NCBI GenBank assembly: GCA_029204225.1
Contig: CM055106.1
Coordinates: 12,559,215 to 12,623,214, forward strand
Origin: Diphasiastrum complanatum
Taxonomy: Eukaryota > Streptophyta > Lycopodiopsida > Lycopodiales > Lycopodiaceae
DNA length: 64,000 nucleotides
Direction: 5' to 3'
Both the position numbers and the translations under genes were made by a program. The notes beneath the pieces were generated by a model. That model was not told where the DNA came from. It saw nothing but the letters and a program-made list of their open reading frames with translations, and made no database searches. This document shows positions 18,659-29,459 of the stretch, in pieces; positions within the stretch are counted from its first letter, which is position 1, and the number at the start of each line of letters is the position of its first letter.

Positions 18659-21042
18659 ATGGCTTCCAGATCAGGTTCAAGCTCTAATATCATTTGGAAA
18701 ACACGCGCAGGAATCTGTCTGGTATCCATCCAGTCCTTTTTGGATTGATGCAGGTTGGGTGATTTGAGAGTTGACCCCTCCATCATCCTCTCTAAAGTCA
18801 GTACTGAATTCATGAACTCCATCCATTCAATTTCGGAGGTGGACTTCAAAGTTCACGTACGAGGCCAATTCTTCACTATCACTGAAGACCTATTCTGCAC
18901 AGCTCTCGGACTACCTCTAGATGGAAAGCTGCTTTCAACTAACAAAAATTTGGTGGATGAAACTGCCCAATTCTTAAGCAATTGTTTCGTACCAACGAAG
19001 GGGTACAAAATCTCTATGATCCGAGATACAGCATTCAAGTTGTTCAGTAAATATGCAAACCAAACAATCTTTTTGACGGATGCGGATGCCACCATTTCAG
19101 TTCAAAATTTTGGGTATATATTAGATGCTCTTGCCGGTAATCCAATGTGCATCGGCGTTATCACATACAAAGCCTTTTTGCGTTGGATTAAGCACCAAAA
19201 GTTTTCTAGAGTTGGAGCCCATGTATCTTGACTCTGTGCTCATCTTGACATATTGAACGATCAAGAGAAAGCCATGCTGATAGGAAGATTGTTGGTTCCC
19301 CAGCCAATAGATCTTTCCAGCATCCTTTTTGTACCTATTCCGGTTTCAGTTGATGCTGAGCTAGCAGTCGAAGTAGCAGCCACCACTGCTATGGAGAGTG
19401 AAGTTGTGGCAATGGAAACCGATGGAGCTGCTGCTATTGTGGATTCTTCAAAGCCAGCATCTGCTTCCACATCTTAGAAGCAACCAAGCGCATCCACCTC
19501 TGAGGATGACGCAACCCAGTCCGATACATCAGACAAGGGACGCATAGCTGCTGAAGACGCAATGGGGCACCTATGGTAAATGACGAAGAACCAGACGACC
19601 AGCCCTAGTGGTTTCAATCCATGACAGAGAAAGCCAAGAACCTTGTGGCTGAAGTATATGAGTTCGACAAGTACCACCGTCAACTCACAATGCAGCTTAT
19701 CACCTCAGAGAGGAAATCACTCGACTCTTTGAAGGAGTCCTTCGAGAAGATCAATTTGCTCAAATCAGACAACACGAAGCTGATCAAACAACATCGTTCT
19801 CTCGAAACACAGTTTCAAACTTTAATAAAGGAAGCTGATTCTTTGAAGCAAACCAATAAGGTGATTTAGGCAAAGTTTGACAATTTTCATACTCAAAACG
19901 ATTCTTTGAAGTAGCAACTTTTGGCTGCAAATCAACATAATGTCGTGCTCCAAAAACATCTACAGGAGGAGTGAATGACAAGATTAAAGGAAGAAGTTGC
20001 TTTGTCCTTGAGCACCACTGTAGGGTCAATTATTGTCGATCTCATAAAGCTGAACCGGCTCCAAGGCCAGATGCTCGACAATTTTCGAGTTGAGTTCTTA
20101 CAACCGCTCGAGGATGCGAAGGCTCTTGTCGAGGAAGAGTTGACGGAGTTGAAGCATCTCTCTAGTGATGCCACCCGATCTTGTAGTGGGTCTGATGCAC
20201 ACGATGACTATCTTCAAGCCCTGCTGCAAATTGATGAACTTACACAACAACTCCAAGTCGTGTCTGTCTGCACCAGAGCCTCAAACCATCCAAAATTTTT
20301 GGAGGCTGTCGTGAAGATTGACAAGCTCGAACAGGAGCTGTCAAACCAAAAGCAACAAATGGAAGATCAGAAGCTGGCTACTGAGTTGCAAACTCAGGAT
20401 TTGGCAGCTACATCTACACAGCCAAAACAAATGCGACGAAATCAATCGAAGGTATGTGCTGACAGATTCCGTGCATTTGCTGATCACTTCTGGAAATGGT
20501 GTCCACATGCTTTTAATATTGAGTTGCAATGGTGTGTGGATTACATGATGCTACCAGGCGCAGTAGCCATCGCCTTCGACGACTGGAAGCGACCATGGGA
20601 GAAGGACGACTTTCTCTAGTTATGGGCCCAACTCACTATTGAGCAGAAAGGATGTCTCTGCTAGGGCATAATCCAGGGTAAATTCTAGGTCGTACCTTTC
20701 GGATCGGCAGACTTATACATAGGCTCTTCGGCTATGTATGCTCTCGAATATATCTGTATCAAAGAACTTCATTTTTTGTGAAACGAAGATAATAAGCGAC
20801 ATTTTTGGAAGCAAAAGTCGCAATTTCAGTTGTACAAACGACAAGCGATTGCAGATTTCGGCGCATTCGACGATGCAAGTCTGCTGATAAATATCAATAT
20901 GGCTTATCTGAAATTATTCAGTCTATATGTGGATTGGGAGCGAAACCTTCCAAAATATTTTGCGGAGATTCGCCATAATTTGCAAGATAGAAGGAAGTCA
21001 TTTCGTTATAAGCAATTTTGTACATACACATTTTGGCGGTTT
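18659..21042 (+). pseudogene. Accessory coiled-coil ORF downstream of gypsy pol, copy 1
   Basis: ATG at 18659 (ACAATGG context; same N-terminus as copy 2). Order: a globular N-terminal domain to about 19330 (FKVHVRGQFFTITEDLF, FGYILDALAGNPM, TYKAFLRWIKHQKF); an Ala/Ser/Asp-rich acidic linker (19340-19560); a long coiled coil (19620-20400); and a C-terminal region with RAFADHFWKWCPHAF, WCVDYMMLPGAV and YFAEIRHNLQDRRKS. Stops at about 18746, 19229 and 19475, a frameshift near 19560 and others break it. No signal peptide or transmembrane segment is visible, so an envelope role is not supported. It resembles proteins labelled putative plant transposon protein; function unknown. Homology to copy 2 stops at 21042. 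Confidence 0.78.
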
Positions 21043-21643
21043 TGGACGGGCGAAGATAGCGCGTGCTTTGAGTGAGGGAGACACAATGATATCTAGAAGA
21101 TTTTAGTGACCAAAGGTCTCAGTTAAGGACGTAGGTAGTGCAACAGCTGTTGGATGAGGTAGGATCATGATCAATGGCAAGATTAATCATAAGTTTAGCG
21201 GAGTAGATGGATCCTAATTGAAACAACAATGTAGATTAAGTTGAAGGGATCCAAGGCCAATTGAAGTGCAAAGTGGCCTTCAATGTCATTAAAAATATTC
21301 ACTTTAAAAGTGATCCAAGGCTATGAAATTCACAAACGTTGAAGTTTCTTCAGGTTGAAAAAATGATTCAAAAATATAAAAAAAACCCATTATTCTCACC
21401 TCCTTTAACAATTTTGGACCAAATGATGGGCTACTGACTGCAAACAAAGGGCATTGGATTGTACTTGCAAGTACGGTATCCTAAAATAGAGTGATTACTA
21501 TGGAGAAAGCACTCAGTGGAGCCAAATCTCTTTTATTCCCTTTTAGTTAGCAAGGTAGAAGGCATTCCACGGTTGAAAATTGACTTGGATTGCAAATTGC
21601 CACCTAAGTGATAGGACGGCTTGGTGTGAAATCTTGGCAGCTC
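21043..21643. other. Unassigned sequence between gypsy 1 and copia 4
   Basis: No ORF, LTR edge or known motif is recognisable. The region follows the point where gypsy 1 loses similarity to copy 2 and runs to the target-site duplication of copia 4. Together with the sequence after 26617 it formed one continuous stretch before copia 4 inserted. Confidence 0.6.
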
Positions 21644-21648
21644 ATTAA
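21644..21648. repeat. Target-site duplication of copia 4, left
   Basis: ATTAA immediately before the TG of the LTR. The identical ATTAA follows the far LTR at 26612-26616. A perfect 5-bp direct repeat is the mark of integrase-mediated insertion. Confidence 0.93.
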
Positions 21649-22516
21649 TGTTGAAAATTCCAGAATTCACACGTGTGGGGAATGTCCACAAGAGTGACTG
21701 ATCTTGATTGAGCTTTGTGATTGGCACAGTACCCTGATTCTAGAGTGTTCAACAAGATCTAGTTCAGAAGATATGGCTAATTCACAATCTAGCATGCTAA
21801 TCAATAGATTATGATAGCAATGAATCAAAGAATGATTAAAAGTACAAGATTACAATGCATGAGCATTAGCCTCAACACGAGTTAGAGAGAGAGAGCTAGA
21901 GAGATAACAAGAAAAAAACAGTTTAGATCCAACCAAGCATGAGATAGCTACAAAACTTTGATTCTTCTTTACTTTTGAATGAGAATGATATGTACATATA
22001 TAGGAGAGTCAAAATTCGTGGTACTCCTTGCATTCAATGCACATCCTACACCTATTCAAGTGCAAACAACTATTAACTTGACACCTAACTGCTAGCATGC
22101 ATAGGTTGCACCTAACTTCTACCTACTTTCTCCAAATGGCAATTTCTCAACTAGCCATGTACATATCTACATGCATGTGTCCATAAGAGTGATTGCATGC
22201 TTTGCATGTCACTATGCAAACTTAGGACATTATGCATTTATTGTGGCTCGAGTTTCTACAAGGTCATAATTGACCAATTCCATGTGAATCTCTATATGCA
22301 TGTCAAACTAGACATTGTCAACATTATTGCATATCATACTAGACCAACTAGACTTTATGCATGTCACTGGAATTTGATCTACCTAACCCAAACTCGCCCT
22401 ATTCTACAAGGATATGTGCTCAATTCACATACCTTGAATATGTACAAAATATTTACATGGGTAGGATCCCCCAAACATTAACAACAGATGATAGATATGT
22501 TTTACAATTCTTAACA
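21649..22516 (-). repeat. 3' LTR of copia 4
   Basis: Plus-strand edges TGTTGAAAATTCC and AATTCTTAACA. It aligns along its length with 25761-26611 apart from a 15-bp segment near 22305 (AAACTAGACATTGTC) absent there and a 2-bp GA difference. It holds the perfect palindrome CACACGTGTG at 21668-21677. Confidence 0.95.
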
Positions 22517-22527
22517 CTCCTCCTTAA
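22517..22527 (-). other. Polypurine tract of copia 4
   Basis: The minus strand reads AAGGAGGAG directly before TGTTAAG of the 3' LTR. This is the expected plus-strand-DNA priming site and fixes the orientation of the element. Confidence 0.85.
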
Positions 22528-22802
22528 AATATTTCTATCTGATGTTGGTGAAGATCCTTTGAGTTTGGATTCTTTGTTTTGCATTTGAAGTGAAGATGAA
22601 CAAAGAATCCATCATAGCAGTATGCTTACCAAATCCATGATAAGTTCTCTTTGATAGAAATCCTTTTCAAATGCCTTTGAAAAATATTCCACCAACCTGC
22701 TACTATGCCAATGTACCTCCTGCATGTCTGATGTCGATCATGGGTATGCAAAGTCCACATGCATGAAGTTGGCTGCAAGAAAGACTGAAAAAACCGAGGC
22801 TT

Positions 22803-24326
22803 CTATGCCTCATCATGATTGCAAAGATCATACAAATCAAGATTGTACCATGAGCAATATTCAAGATTAAGCATACTAGCTTCACTAGTCCAAAGAATAT
22901 GAACTCTATCCAAAATGGATCTAATCTTGAAACCATACTCAAACTTGATCAAATTAAGGCTAAATACTTTCTTGAGGGTGTAAGTGTCCTCAGTGGATGC
23001 TTCACTTAACCTCACAAGAAGTTTACAATATGCCTCAATACATGAAAAAACTTTTTTTTTCAAACTATGAGTACTAAACTCATACTTGCTCTTACTCAGT
23101 TTAAGAGCATACAAATGATGGTACAACATCTTGCTTTCTAGATGTTTTGGAAACATAATCAAGTCACAAAAGACAAGAAGCCATTTCAAACTAAAGACTT
23201 CATTCAAAAACAGAATAGTCTTACTTGATCTTTGAGATAAGCAAATCTCAATTAAGCAAGATACATCATTAATCAAAGAAAAAGAACAATAGGTGAGTAA
23301 AACAAAATAAATACCACCTTTACTTTTCTTTTCTTTTCCATGAAATAAGATCAACAAGGACTCGGCCTTGTACAATGATGAAGATCTCCTTGGACATGCA
23401 TGTTGAGGATACTCCTCCTCAAACCTTGACCTCATCACAACTTGATTACTTGCCATAGTAATGACTTGTGATGCACTATGAGACAATGTGCTCTCAGCCA
23501 CTTCCAAGATAGAAAATAGATCTTCCAAATCAAGAACTTCTCCATGCTCAAACACCATCGAGATAGAGAGTGTAAAGGCTATGTAGCCTTCTTTGGTGGA
23601 TAAGCATCCAACCATGATCCACAGACTAGGATCACCATCCTTCTTTCTTTCCAAGAAATTACATACAAAGCAATAGCCTTCAAGAACACTGAGGTATACA
23701 ACCTTAGGCTTATAACTGAACAAGACTTCATAAAGTGCACTCCTTCCATTAGCTTCATAATTCCATAAAGTTTTGCATGATGGAACATACACATGCACCA
23801 AAAAATTTGAAGAGACAAGACACATCCAAATGTAACTTGTGGATCCATCAATAGTACATGCAAAGCAAGAAACACCTTCCTTGCTTACTGATAAAGAAAG
23901 ATAAACATCGGAATGTTCCAACTCCATAGAATGTTCTGTCTTTTTAGAAGTCATTAAATATGGATTCATAAGTGATTTTGCCATAGAATAAGCCACTCTT
24001 GGCTTGATCTCCTTGACTATAATAGGCATAGACCTGAAGTTGGAAACATACAACTTCCTATGCCATAGCTCCTCCTTGGAAACATAAGTCAACAATGGAG
24101 CATCACATAAACTTGAATTCTCATGCACATCTAGCTTGAAAATACCTCCATATTTAGATCCACTTGAAAGGATCGTATTTTCTTTCTTTATGAAACAACC
24201 ATTGATATTGAAATCCAGTTCATAACCATCATCTAACAACCTTCCTACACTAATCACACTCTTTGTGAGATTAGGCAAACATTGGAAAGTGTAAAATTCA
24301 TAGAAGATGTAAGTTCTAAGGAACAA
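22803..24326 (-). pseudogene. Copia 4 degenerate pol frame (pre-integrase and integrase remnants)
   Basis: A minus-strand frame open for about 507 codons. Its start overlaps the gag-protease frame and continues it after a single frameshift near 24260 (PNLTKSVISVGRLLDDGYEL, then YGGIFKLDV and EELWHRKL, the pre-integrase motif). Later parts resemble integrase ends: VYVPSCKTLWNYEANG, then EVLFSYKPKVVYLSVLEGYC and ERKKDGDPSLWIMVGCLS. The integrase catalytic triad is not intact, and no RT block can be seen in the remaining 250 codons, which I do not recognise. The frame has no ATG near its start and is best read as a fused, deleted pol. Confidence 0.7.
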
Positions 24327-25084
24327 CTTCCAACACCTTCAATTGCACATGCATCACCAATTGCTGTGTATATTGATTTCTTAGGATCTAGAATAGATTC
24401 AATAGAAACAAAAGAATCTTTGGAGCAACTCATATGAGTTGTTGCTCCACTATCAATATACCATGATACATCATTAAAAGGTAAAGAAGAAAAACTACAC
24501 ATCAGAAGAGATGCCTCTCCACAACTTGCATGTGAGTCTTCTATGATACAACTGGTTTGAACTTCTTGTGTCTTCTTCTTGAAGTTAGAAGGATGAGTTG
24601 ACTCATCTTCTACTCCACCATAGTCTTTGTTCTTTGCTTTTTTCTTGGTGAAGGCACGAGAGTACTGGTTCTTACTCCTCTTTCTTGACTTGTTCTCGGC
24701 TTCATGAAGGTTCTTCAGAGTCTCCCAAGTCTCCTTTGCTGAGGTGCATGAACTAATCTCTCTCAACATCTCATCAGAGATGTTCAATTTGATGATACGT
24801 AGAGCAATTCTTGCTCTCTTCTTGAATCTCTGAGCCTCATCAAAAGCTGCAGGTTCAACTTCAGTTCCAGTTACAATATCCATTACACCATAGAAAATCA
24901 ACAAGGATTCTATCCTATCCTTCCAAACTGAATAGTTAAAGGTGTATAGTCTTTCACTAGCTTGAAAGAGACAATCTCCTACATGCCATGAATGTGAAGA
25001 CTCTTGTAATTGGACTGCAATATGTTTGAGCTTGTTCCTATCTGACTTAGAGTTGCTGCTCTCTTTCACTATAGGTATTTTCAA
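24254..25084 (-). pseudogene. Copia 4 truncated gag joined to protease
   Basis: The minus frame reads YTFNYSVWKDRIESLLIFYG, then RIALRIIKLNISDEML and AKETWETLKNLHE, a copia Gag N-terminal half. It jumps into a Lys-rich segment and then to WYIDSGATTHMSCSKDSF (protease D-S-G) with IEGVGSCSLEL. The C-terminal half of Gag and the CCHC knuckle are missing, so there is an internal deletion near 24690. No ATG is obvious at the upstream edge; the frame opens near 25084. It leads by one frameshift into the pol frame. Confidence 0.82.
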
Positions 25085-25748
25085 AAAAAATGTATTACCT
25101 TCCTATGTGAAACACATGCAACTGTATTTGAGATAGATCTCAAATATTTCACAAGACAAGCTAACTAGATCAGATACACAAAGTTGATTGAGACACTTTG
25201 GTTAGTTTGAATCCTACTTTTGGCACGTGTGAAATGCAACAAAAGAAAACACTATTGACACTCAGAAGGCTCAAAGGGTGTTTGATTACTTCAAACTCAG
25301 TCTTGATCTTTAGTTTCTTGTATAGGATGCTCAAAACCATGAATTCAGAACAAAGTAAAAATTGATTCAAATCAAAATGTTGTCACTCAGACTTTGGACC
25401 TATCCTAATCCTCTTTAAGAGCTTATGACTCTTGCTAGACACTTCAGATTGATTTGATTTTAATTTTTATGGAAAGTATAGATCATAAGCTTTTTATCTA
25501 GCTATAACACTGCTATGTTTGGATCTATAAGTAAGGAAAACAAAGGGACTGAACATCTCTGATTTTCACATGTGCGGAATTCCAGAATTCCGTGCTACCT
25601 CAATTCAGGTCTGAAAACTCAGTCCAGGTCCGATTTGATCCAATTACACTTCAGAGAAAGGTTAGAAAAAGTGCAAAACTGCTTTTTTGCTTGTTTATCT
25701 CTCGATTTCTTGTACTATCAGGGAAATTAGAATGCAAAGCTTAATGAG
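25085..25748 (-). other. Leader of copia 4 between PBS and gag
   Basis: About 660 bp without a supported ORF. It includes a second G-box-like TTTCACATGTGCGG near 25566 and a duplicated AATTCC motif (GGAATTCCAGAATTCC, 25575-25590). Confidence 0.6.
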
Positions 25749-25760
25749 GCTCTGATACCA
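25749..25760 (-). other. Primer binding site, tRNA-iMet type (copia 4)
   Basis: The minus strand reads TGGTATCAGAGC, immediately abutting the right LTR that starts at 25761. Confidence 0.92.
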
Positions 25761-26611
25761 TGTTGAAAATTCCAGAATTCACACGTGTGGGGAATGTCCA
25801 CAAGAGTGACTGATCTTGATTAAGCTTTGTGATTGGCACAGTACTCTGAGTCTAGATTGTTCAACAAGATCTAGTTCAGAAGATATGGCTAATTCACAAT
25901 CTAGCATGCTAATCAATAGACTATGATAGCAATGAATCAAAGAATGATTAAAAGTACAAGATTACAATGCATAAGCATTAGCCTCAACACGAGTTAGAGA
26001 GAGATCTAGAGAGATAACAAGAAAAAAACAGTTTAGGTCCAACCAAGCATGAGATAGCTACAAAACTTTAGTTCTTCATTACTTTTGAATGAGAATGATA
26101 TGTTCATATATAGGAGAGTCAAAATTCGTGGTACTCTTTGCATTCAATGCACATCCTACACCTGTTCAAGTGCAAACAACTATTAACTTGACACCTAACT
26201 GCTAGCATGCATAGGTTGCACCTAACTTCTACCTACTTTCTCCAAATGGCAATTTCTCAACTAGCCATGTACAAATCTACATGCATGTGTCCATTAGAGT
26301 GATTGCATGCTTTGCATGTCACTATGGAAACTTAGGACATTATGCATTAATTGTGGCTCGAGTTTCTACAAGGTCATAATTGACCAATTTCATGTGAATC
26401 TCTATATGCATGTCAACATTATTGCATATCATACTAGACAAACTAGACTTTACGCATGTCACTAGAATTTGATCTACCTAACCCAAACTCGCCCTATTCT
26501 ACAAGGATATGTGCTCAATTCACATACCTTGAATATGTACAAAATATTTACATGGGTAAGATCCCCCAAACATTAACAACAGATGATAGATATGTTTTAC
26601 AATTCTTAACA
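25761..26611 (-). repeat. 5' LTR of copia 4
   Basis: Same edges as the left copy (TGTTGAAAATTCC to AATTCTTAACA), 851 bp. CACACGTGTG lies at 25780-25789, 20 bp from the PBS-side end. The target duplicate ATTAA follows at 26612-26616. Confidence 0.95.
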
Positions 26612-26616
26612 ATTAA
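26612..26616. repeat. Target-site duplication of copia 4, right
   Basis: ATTAA, identical to 21644-21648 on the other side of the element. Confidence 0.93.
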
Positions 26617-26738
26617 AACAAATTTTTGACATCACCATTGAACTCAAAATACCTCTTTTAGCCTACGGTTGCAGTTTTAGACATTTTGAATATGTCAAAC
26701 ATGGCAGATCCATTTTGAGTGAAAATAGCAAATTGGAC

Positions 26739-27960
26739 GAGATTTCCAATTATGCAGTGTGGAAGTTCACAATGAAAAACATTCTAGTAGAGACAAAAAT
26801 TGTGGGATGTCATCATAGGCAATGAGCGAAACTCGCCAAATGAAGAGGATATCAAAGTGTTCAACGTGAAGTTGAGAAGGACGTTGACCTTTATTAATAT
26901 ATCGATGAAGGACCACATCATTACACACATAATTGGTGTTGTTTGTCATGCCCACGCTGGTCTCAGGTAGCATGTCCACACTAGGGATTAGTAGACCAAA
27001 AACCCATAAGTTAATTGTGACTATAAGGGAATTGGGGCCCTCATGTGTATAAGGTCATAATTAATGGTTGTAGGCCTAGACTCATGATGGTGAGTTTGTA
27101 TGGGTCTATCAGTGATTCATTGGAGAATTGGATGGCGTGGCCCATATAGGCTGCAGAGGTGTCTAGGGAGGTGTCACAATGCACTACTAGTGGTGCATGG
27201 CCTTGGATGGGTATAAGTATACATATTGGGCTCTCACTAGTGTATGCTTGATTGCATGATTGGTAGCTACATGCTGCTTGATTGATTCCTCATTCCTCAT
27301 TGAGATCGATCCATAGCTTGGGGGTTAGATCCATTCAATCTAGGTTTGGTTGGGTTGGTTTTTCCACCATCTGTTCCCTTTGTGGTTGCTTGTTTTGGCA
27401 TGCCTAGAATAGTATCCTTGGTTAAGGACTTTATACTGTTATTCCAAGATAAGCATGAGATGTGCTAAATGAGTAGTTTGAGACTCAAATCTATCAAGGA
27501 TTATATTTCTAAAGTCAGCATTGAATAGTGTTCGAATGGAGCAAGAGGAGCACACTCAGACTTATATGACCAGAATCAAGACAATGAGGAATGAACTGCA
27601 TTCTATTAGCGAGCACATATGTGATGTTGAGATGGTGTGCAATGCATTGTGTGGCATAGTAGAGACCTATCAGATGTTCGCGAGTGGGATAATATCAAGA
27701 GAAAGACTGCCAACCTTTGATGAGCTCACATGGATCTTGATGCAAGGGGAACAATGATGGAAAATGGTGAAAGCTAGAAGTCAAAATACTAATGATTAGG
27801 CACTTGCGACAAACCAAAAACAAGACAAGAAAAAGCGTAAGGAGAAGTCTAAGAAGCAGATTTCTAAGACTCAGGAGGAAGACAAGGGAAAGCCAAAGTA
27901 GACTAGAAATCATGTCGATGAAGGTGAAGTTGAAGACTTTAACATTTTTATATCAGCATT
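26739..27960 (+). pseudogene. Copia 5 gag, split by an insertion
   Basis: The N-terminal part reads ISNYAVWKFTMKNILVE, then after a frameshift KLWDVIIGNE and MKDHIITHI (to 26952). After the insertion the Gag resumes with LLFQDKHEM, DYISKVS, TYMTRIKTMRNELHSI and RLPTFDELTWILMQGEQ (27430-27760). A Lys-rich tail follows. No intact CCHC knuckle is visible. The family is distinct from the copia 2 and copia 6 Gags. Confidence 0.82.
26953..27398. mobile_element. Unclassified 446-bp insertion flanked by CATGCC
   Basis: CATGCC stands at 26947-26952 and again at 27399-27404. Gag-like sequence leads into the first copy and out of the second, so the 446 bp between appear to be an insertion with a 6-bp (or 5-bp) target duplication. 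The ends, CACGCTGG...GTTTTGG, are neither TG...CA nor an obvious inverted repeat. A TATA-like GGGTATAAGTATAC is at about 27218. No ORF. It could be a solo LTR with eroded ends or another small element. Confidence 0.6.
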
Positions 27961-28960
27961 GTCATCGAATCGGGAAGATCAAGCATGGTACATTGACTCG
28001 GGAGCCACTAGACATATGACATGTAATAAATATGGGTTTAGTAATTTGAAAGAGTTGGGCAATGAAACATCTATTTTGTAGGAAAATGGTGATGTGTGAA
28101 AGATCAAAGGAATAGGCATTGTTTCCATCCAAATACCTGATGGCAAAAGCAAGACAATCAAGGAGGTACTTTATGTGCCAAGTTTGAAAAAAAAACCTAC
28201 TTTCAGTTGGAGTTATTATTGATCAAAAGTTGAAAGTAGAGTTTGCACATGATCATTGCGTTGTGAGGATATGAACCAAAACTTTAAAGTCATTGCAAAT
28301 GGCACAACAAGAGAGCCCAAGACAAAATTATACATGTTGAATGCTACAATTAAGGGAAACATGGACTTATCTCGTCCATTCCATCACAAACCAATCTATG
28401 GCATAAGAGGGTGTTCGAACCTAGGTAAATGGATTGCCTATGATGGAAGACCACTTGAACATAATTTGTGAGTCATGTGTGTATGGGAAGCAACATCGTG
28501 AAAAGTTCAAGCATGGGGGTGTTGCGAGGGCAAAGAACATCCTAGATTTGATCCACATAGATCTATGTGGACCTATAAGGATGATGCCCATAGGTGGAGC
28601 ATATTATTTCATCACTTTCATGGATGATATGTCTAGTAAAAAATGGACCTACTTTCTAAAAAAAGAAATAAGATGCTTTTGCCACATTCAAGATCTTCAA
28701 GGCAACCATCAAAGCCAAACAAGTAGGAAGATTAAGATCCTAATATTTGATAGTGGAGGTGAGTACATGTACAATGAGTTTGAATATGTTTGCAACCAAT
28801 GTGGAATCAAAAGATAGTTCATGCAAGCTCACGCTCCTGAACTCAATGGTGTAGCTAAGTGCAAGAATCATACAATCATGGAAAGCACCAGATGTGTCTA
28901 TGCTTGTCGAGATTAAACTACCAAAGGGATTTTGGGCAGAAGCATGCAATATTGCGGTTA
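27961..28960 (+). pseudogene. Copia 5 protease and integrase remnant
   Basis: Protease: QAWYIDSGATRHMTCNK at about 27979-28030. Pre-integrase: IKEVLYVPSLKK. Integrase: CESCVYGKQHREKF (finger, 28449-28490), LIHIDLCGPIRMMPIGGAYY with FMDDMSSKKW (core, first Asp), then ILIFDSGGEYMYNEF (second Asp region, about 28740) and APELNGVA (the ENG region, Glu replaced by Lys in AKCKNHT). It stops at FWAEACNIAV near 28960. Stops lie at about 28078, 28098 and 28816. Confidence 0.85.
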
Positions 28961-29459
28961 GGGGTGTCCATGATCTAATCTACATAAAATTTTCACTTCA
29001 ATAAGGTAGCATATAGACCTACTCTGATTGGCTTATTCATGTTCATTGGATCTAGTCACTTTAGATCTAGGGTTTGGGATAGATCTAGAACCTTCCATAA
29101 GTTGATAAGCATGGACAAGAACATCCAAATAAGTAAAGGACTGCTATAAATAGTGTACAAGTGTGGGAGGAAATCATCTCTCTCCTTCCTCTCTCATTCA
29201 TTCTTATGGAAGATATCTCTTTGGGATTCTACATCCATTTTTGCATCTTTGTGTTTGTGTAGAATGCTTTTTTTTTTATGTTATGGATCCACACGCATGA
29301 AACCTTCATAAGTGATTTTGTCAAGTTCTTATTGAGTTTACATCTTCTATGTGTAGTTGATGCTAGAATTCTACATTGTTAATGGTGCTAGATGTGCTTT
29401 CCATTATAGCTAAAGATCAAAGGGAATAATTAGATCTTTGTGATCTTATTTTCTTCGCA
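28961..29459 (+). repeat. Probable 5' LTR of copia 6
   Basis: Ends ...TTCTTCGCA directly before the PBS at 29460. From about 29020 to the end it aligns with the LTR of copia 7 (43822-44342), for example CATCTCTCTCCTTCCTCTCTC and the TAAATAG-type TATA region (29149). The left end is uncertain to about 50 bp. No ORF. Confidence 0.65.

Larger units (their letters stand above)
8607..21042 (+). mobile_element. Ty3/gypsy retrotransposon 1 with accessory ORF (plus strand, 3' truncated)
   Basis: 5' LTR, tRNA-Asp-like PBS, gag with three CCHC knuckles, protease, RT, RNase H, integrase and a long ORF after integrase follow in order. Protease-RT-RNase H-integrase order is diagnostic of Ty3/gypsy. The PBS and layout fit the Tat/Athila branch. 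The copy is damaged by a TIR/foldback insertion in its LTR, an inverted solo LTR in pol and many stops, and it ends at about 21042 without a 3' LTR. A second copy lies at 31345-40573 on the minus strand. Confidence 0.92.
21649..26611 (-). mobile_element. Complete-ended, non-autonomous copia element 4 (minus strand)
   Basis: Two near-identical LTRs (868 and 851 bp), a PBS next to the right LTR, a PPT next to the left LTR and a perfect ATTAA duplication define a 4963-bp element read on the minus strand. The LTRs differ mainly by one 15-bp indel, so the insertion is much younger than neighbouring remnants. The 3.2-kb interior encodes truncated gag, protease, pre-integrase and integrase C-terminal residues, but no recognisable reverse transcriptase or RNase H. 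It would have needed enzymes supplied by another copy. Confidence 0.95.
26617..28960 (+). mobile_element. Ty1/copia retrotransposon remnant 5 (plus strand)
   Basis: gag (split by a 446-bp insertion), protease, pre-integrase and the first two thirds of integrase appear in copia order on the plus strand. Multiple stops and frameshifts. No LTR or PBS can be assigned with confidence; the first 120 bp after copia 4 may be its leader. It ends near 28960, where the LTR of copia 6 seems to begin. Confidence 0.82.

Noticed and set aside
18659-21042. Envelope-like gene (Athila env position)
   Set aside because: Position fits, but there is no signal peptide, transmembrane segment or furin-like site visible; coiled coil and acidic linker suggest an intracellular protein.
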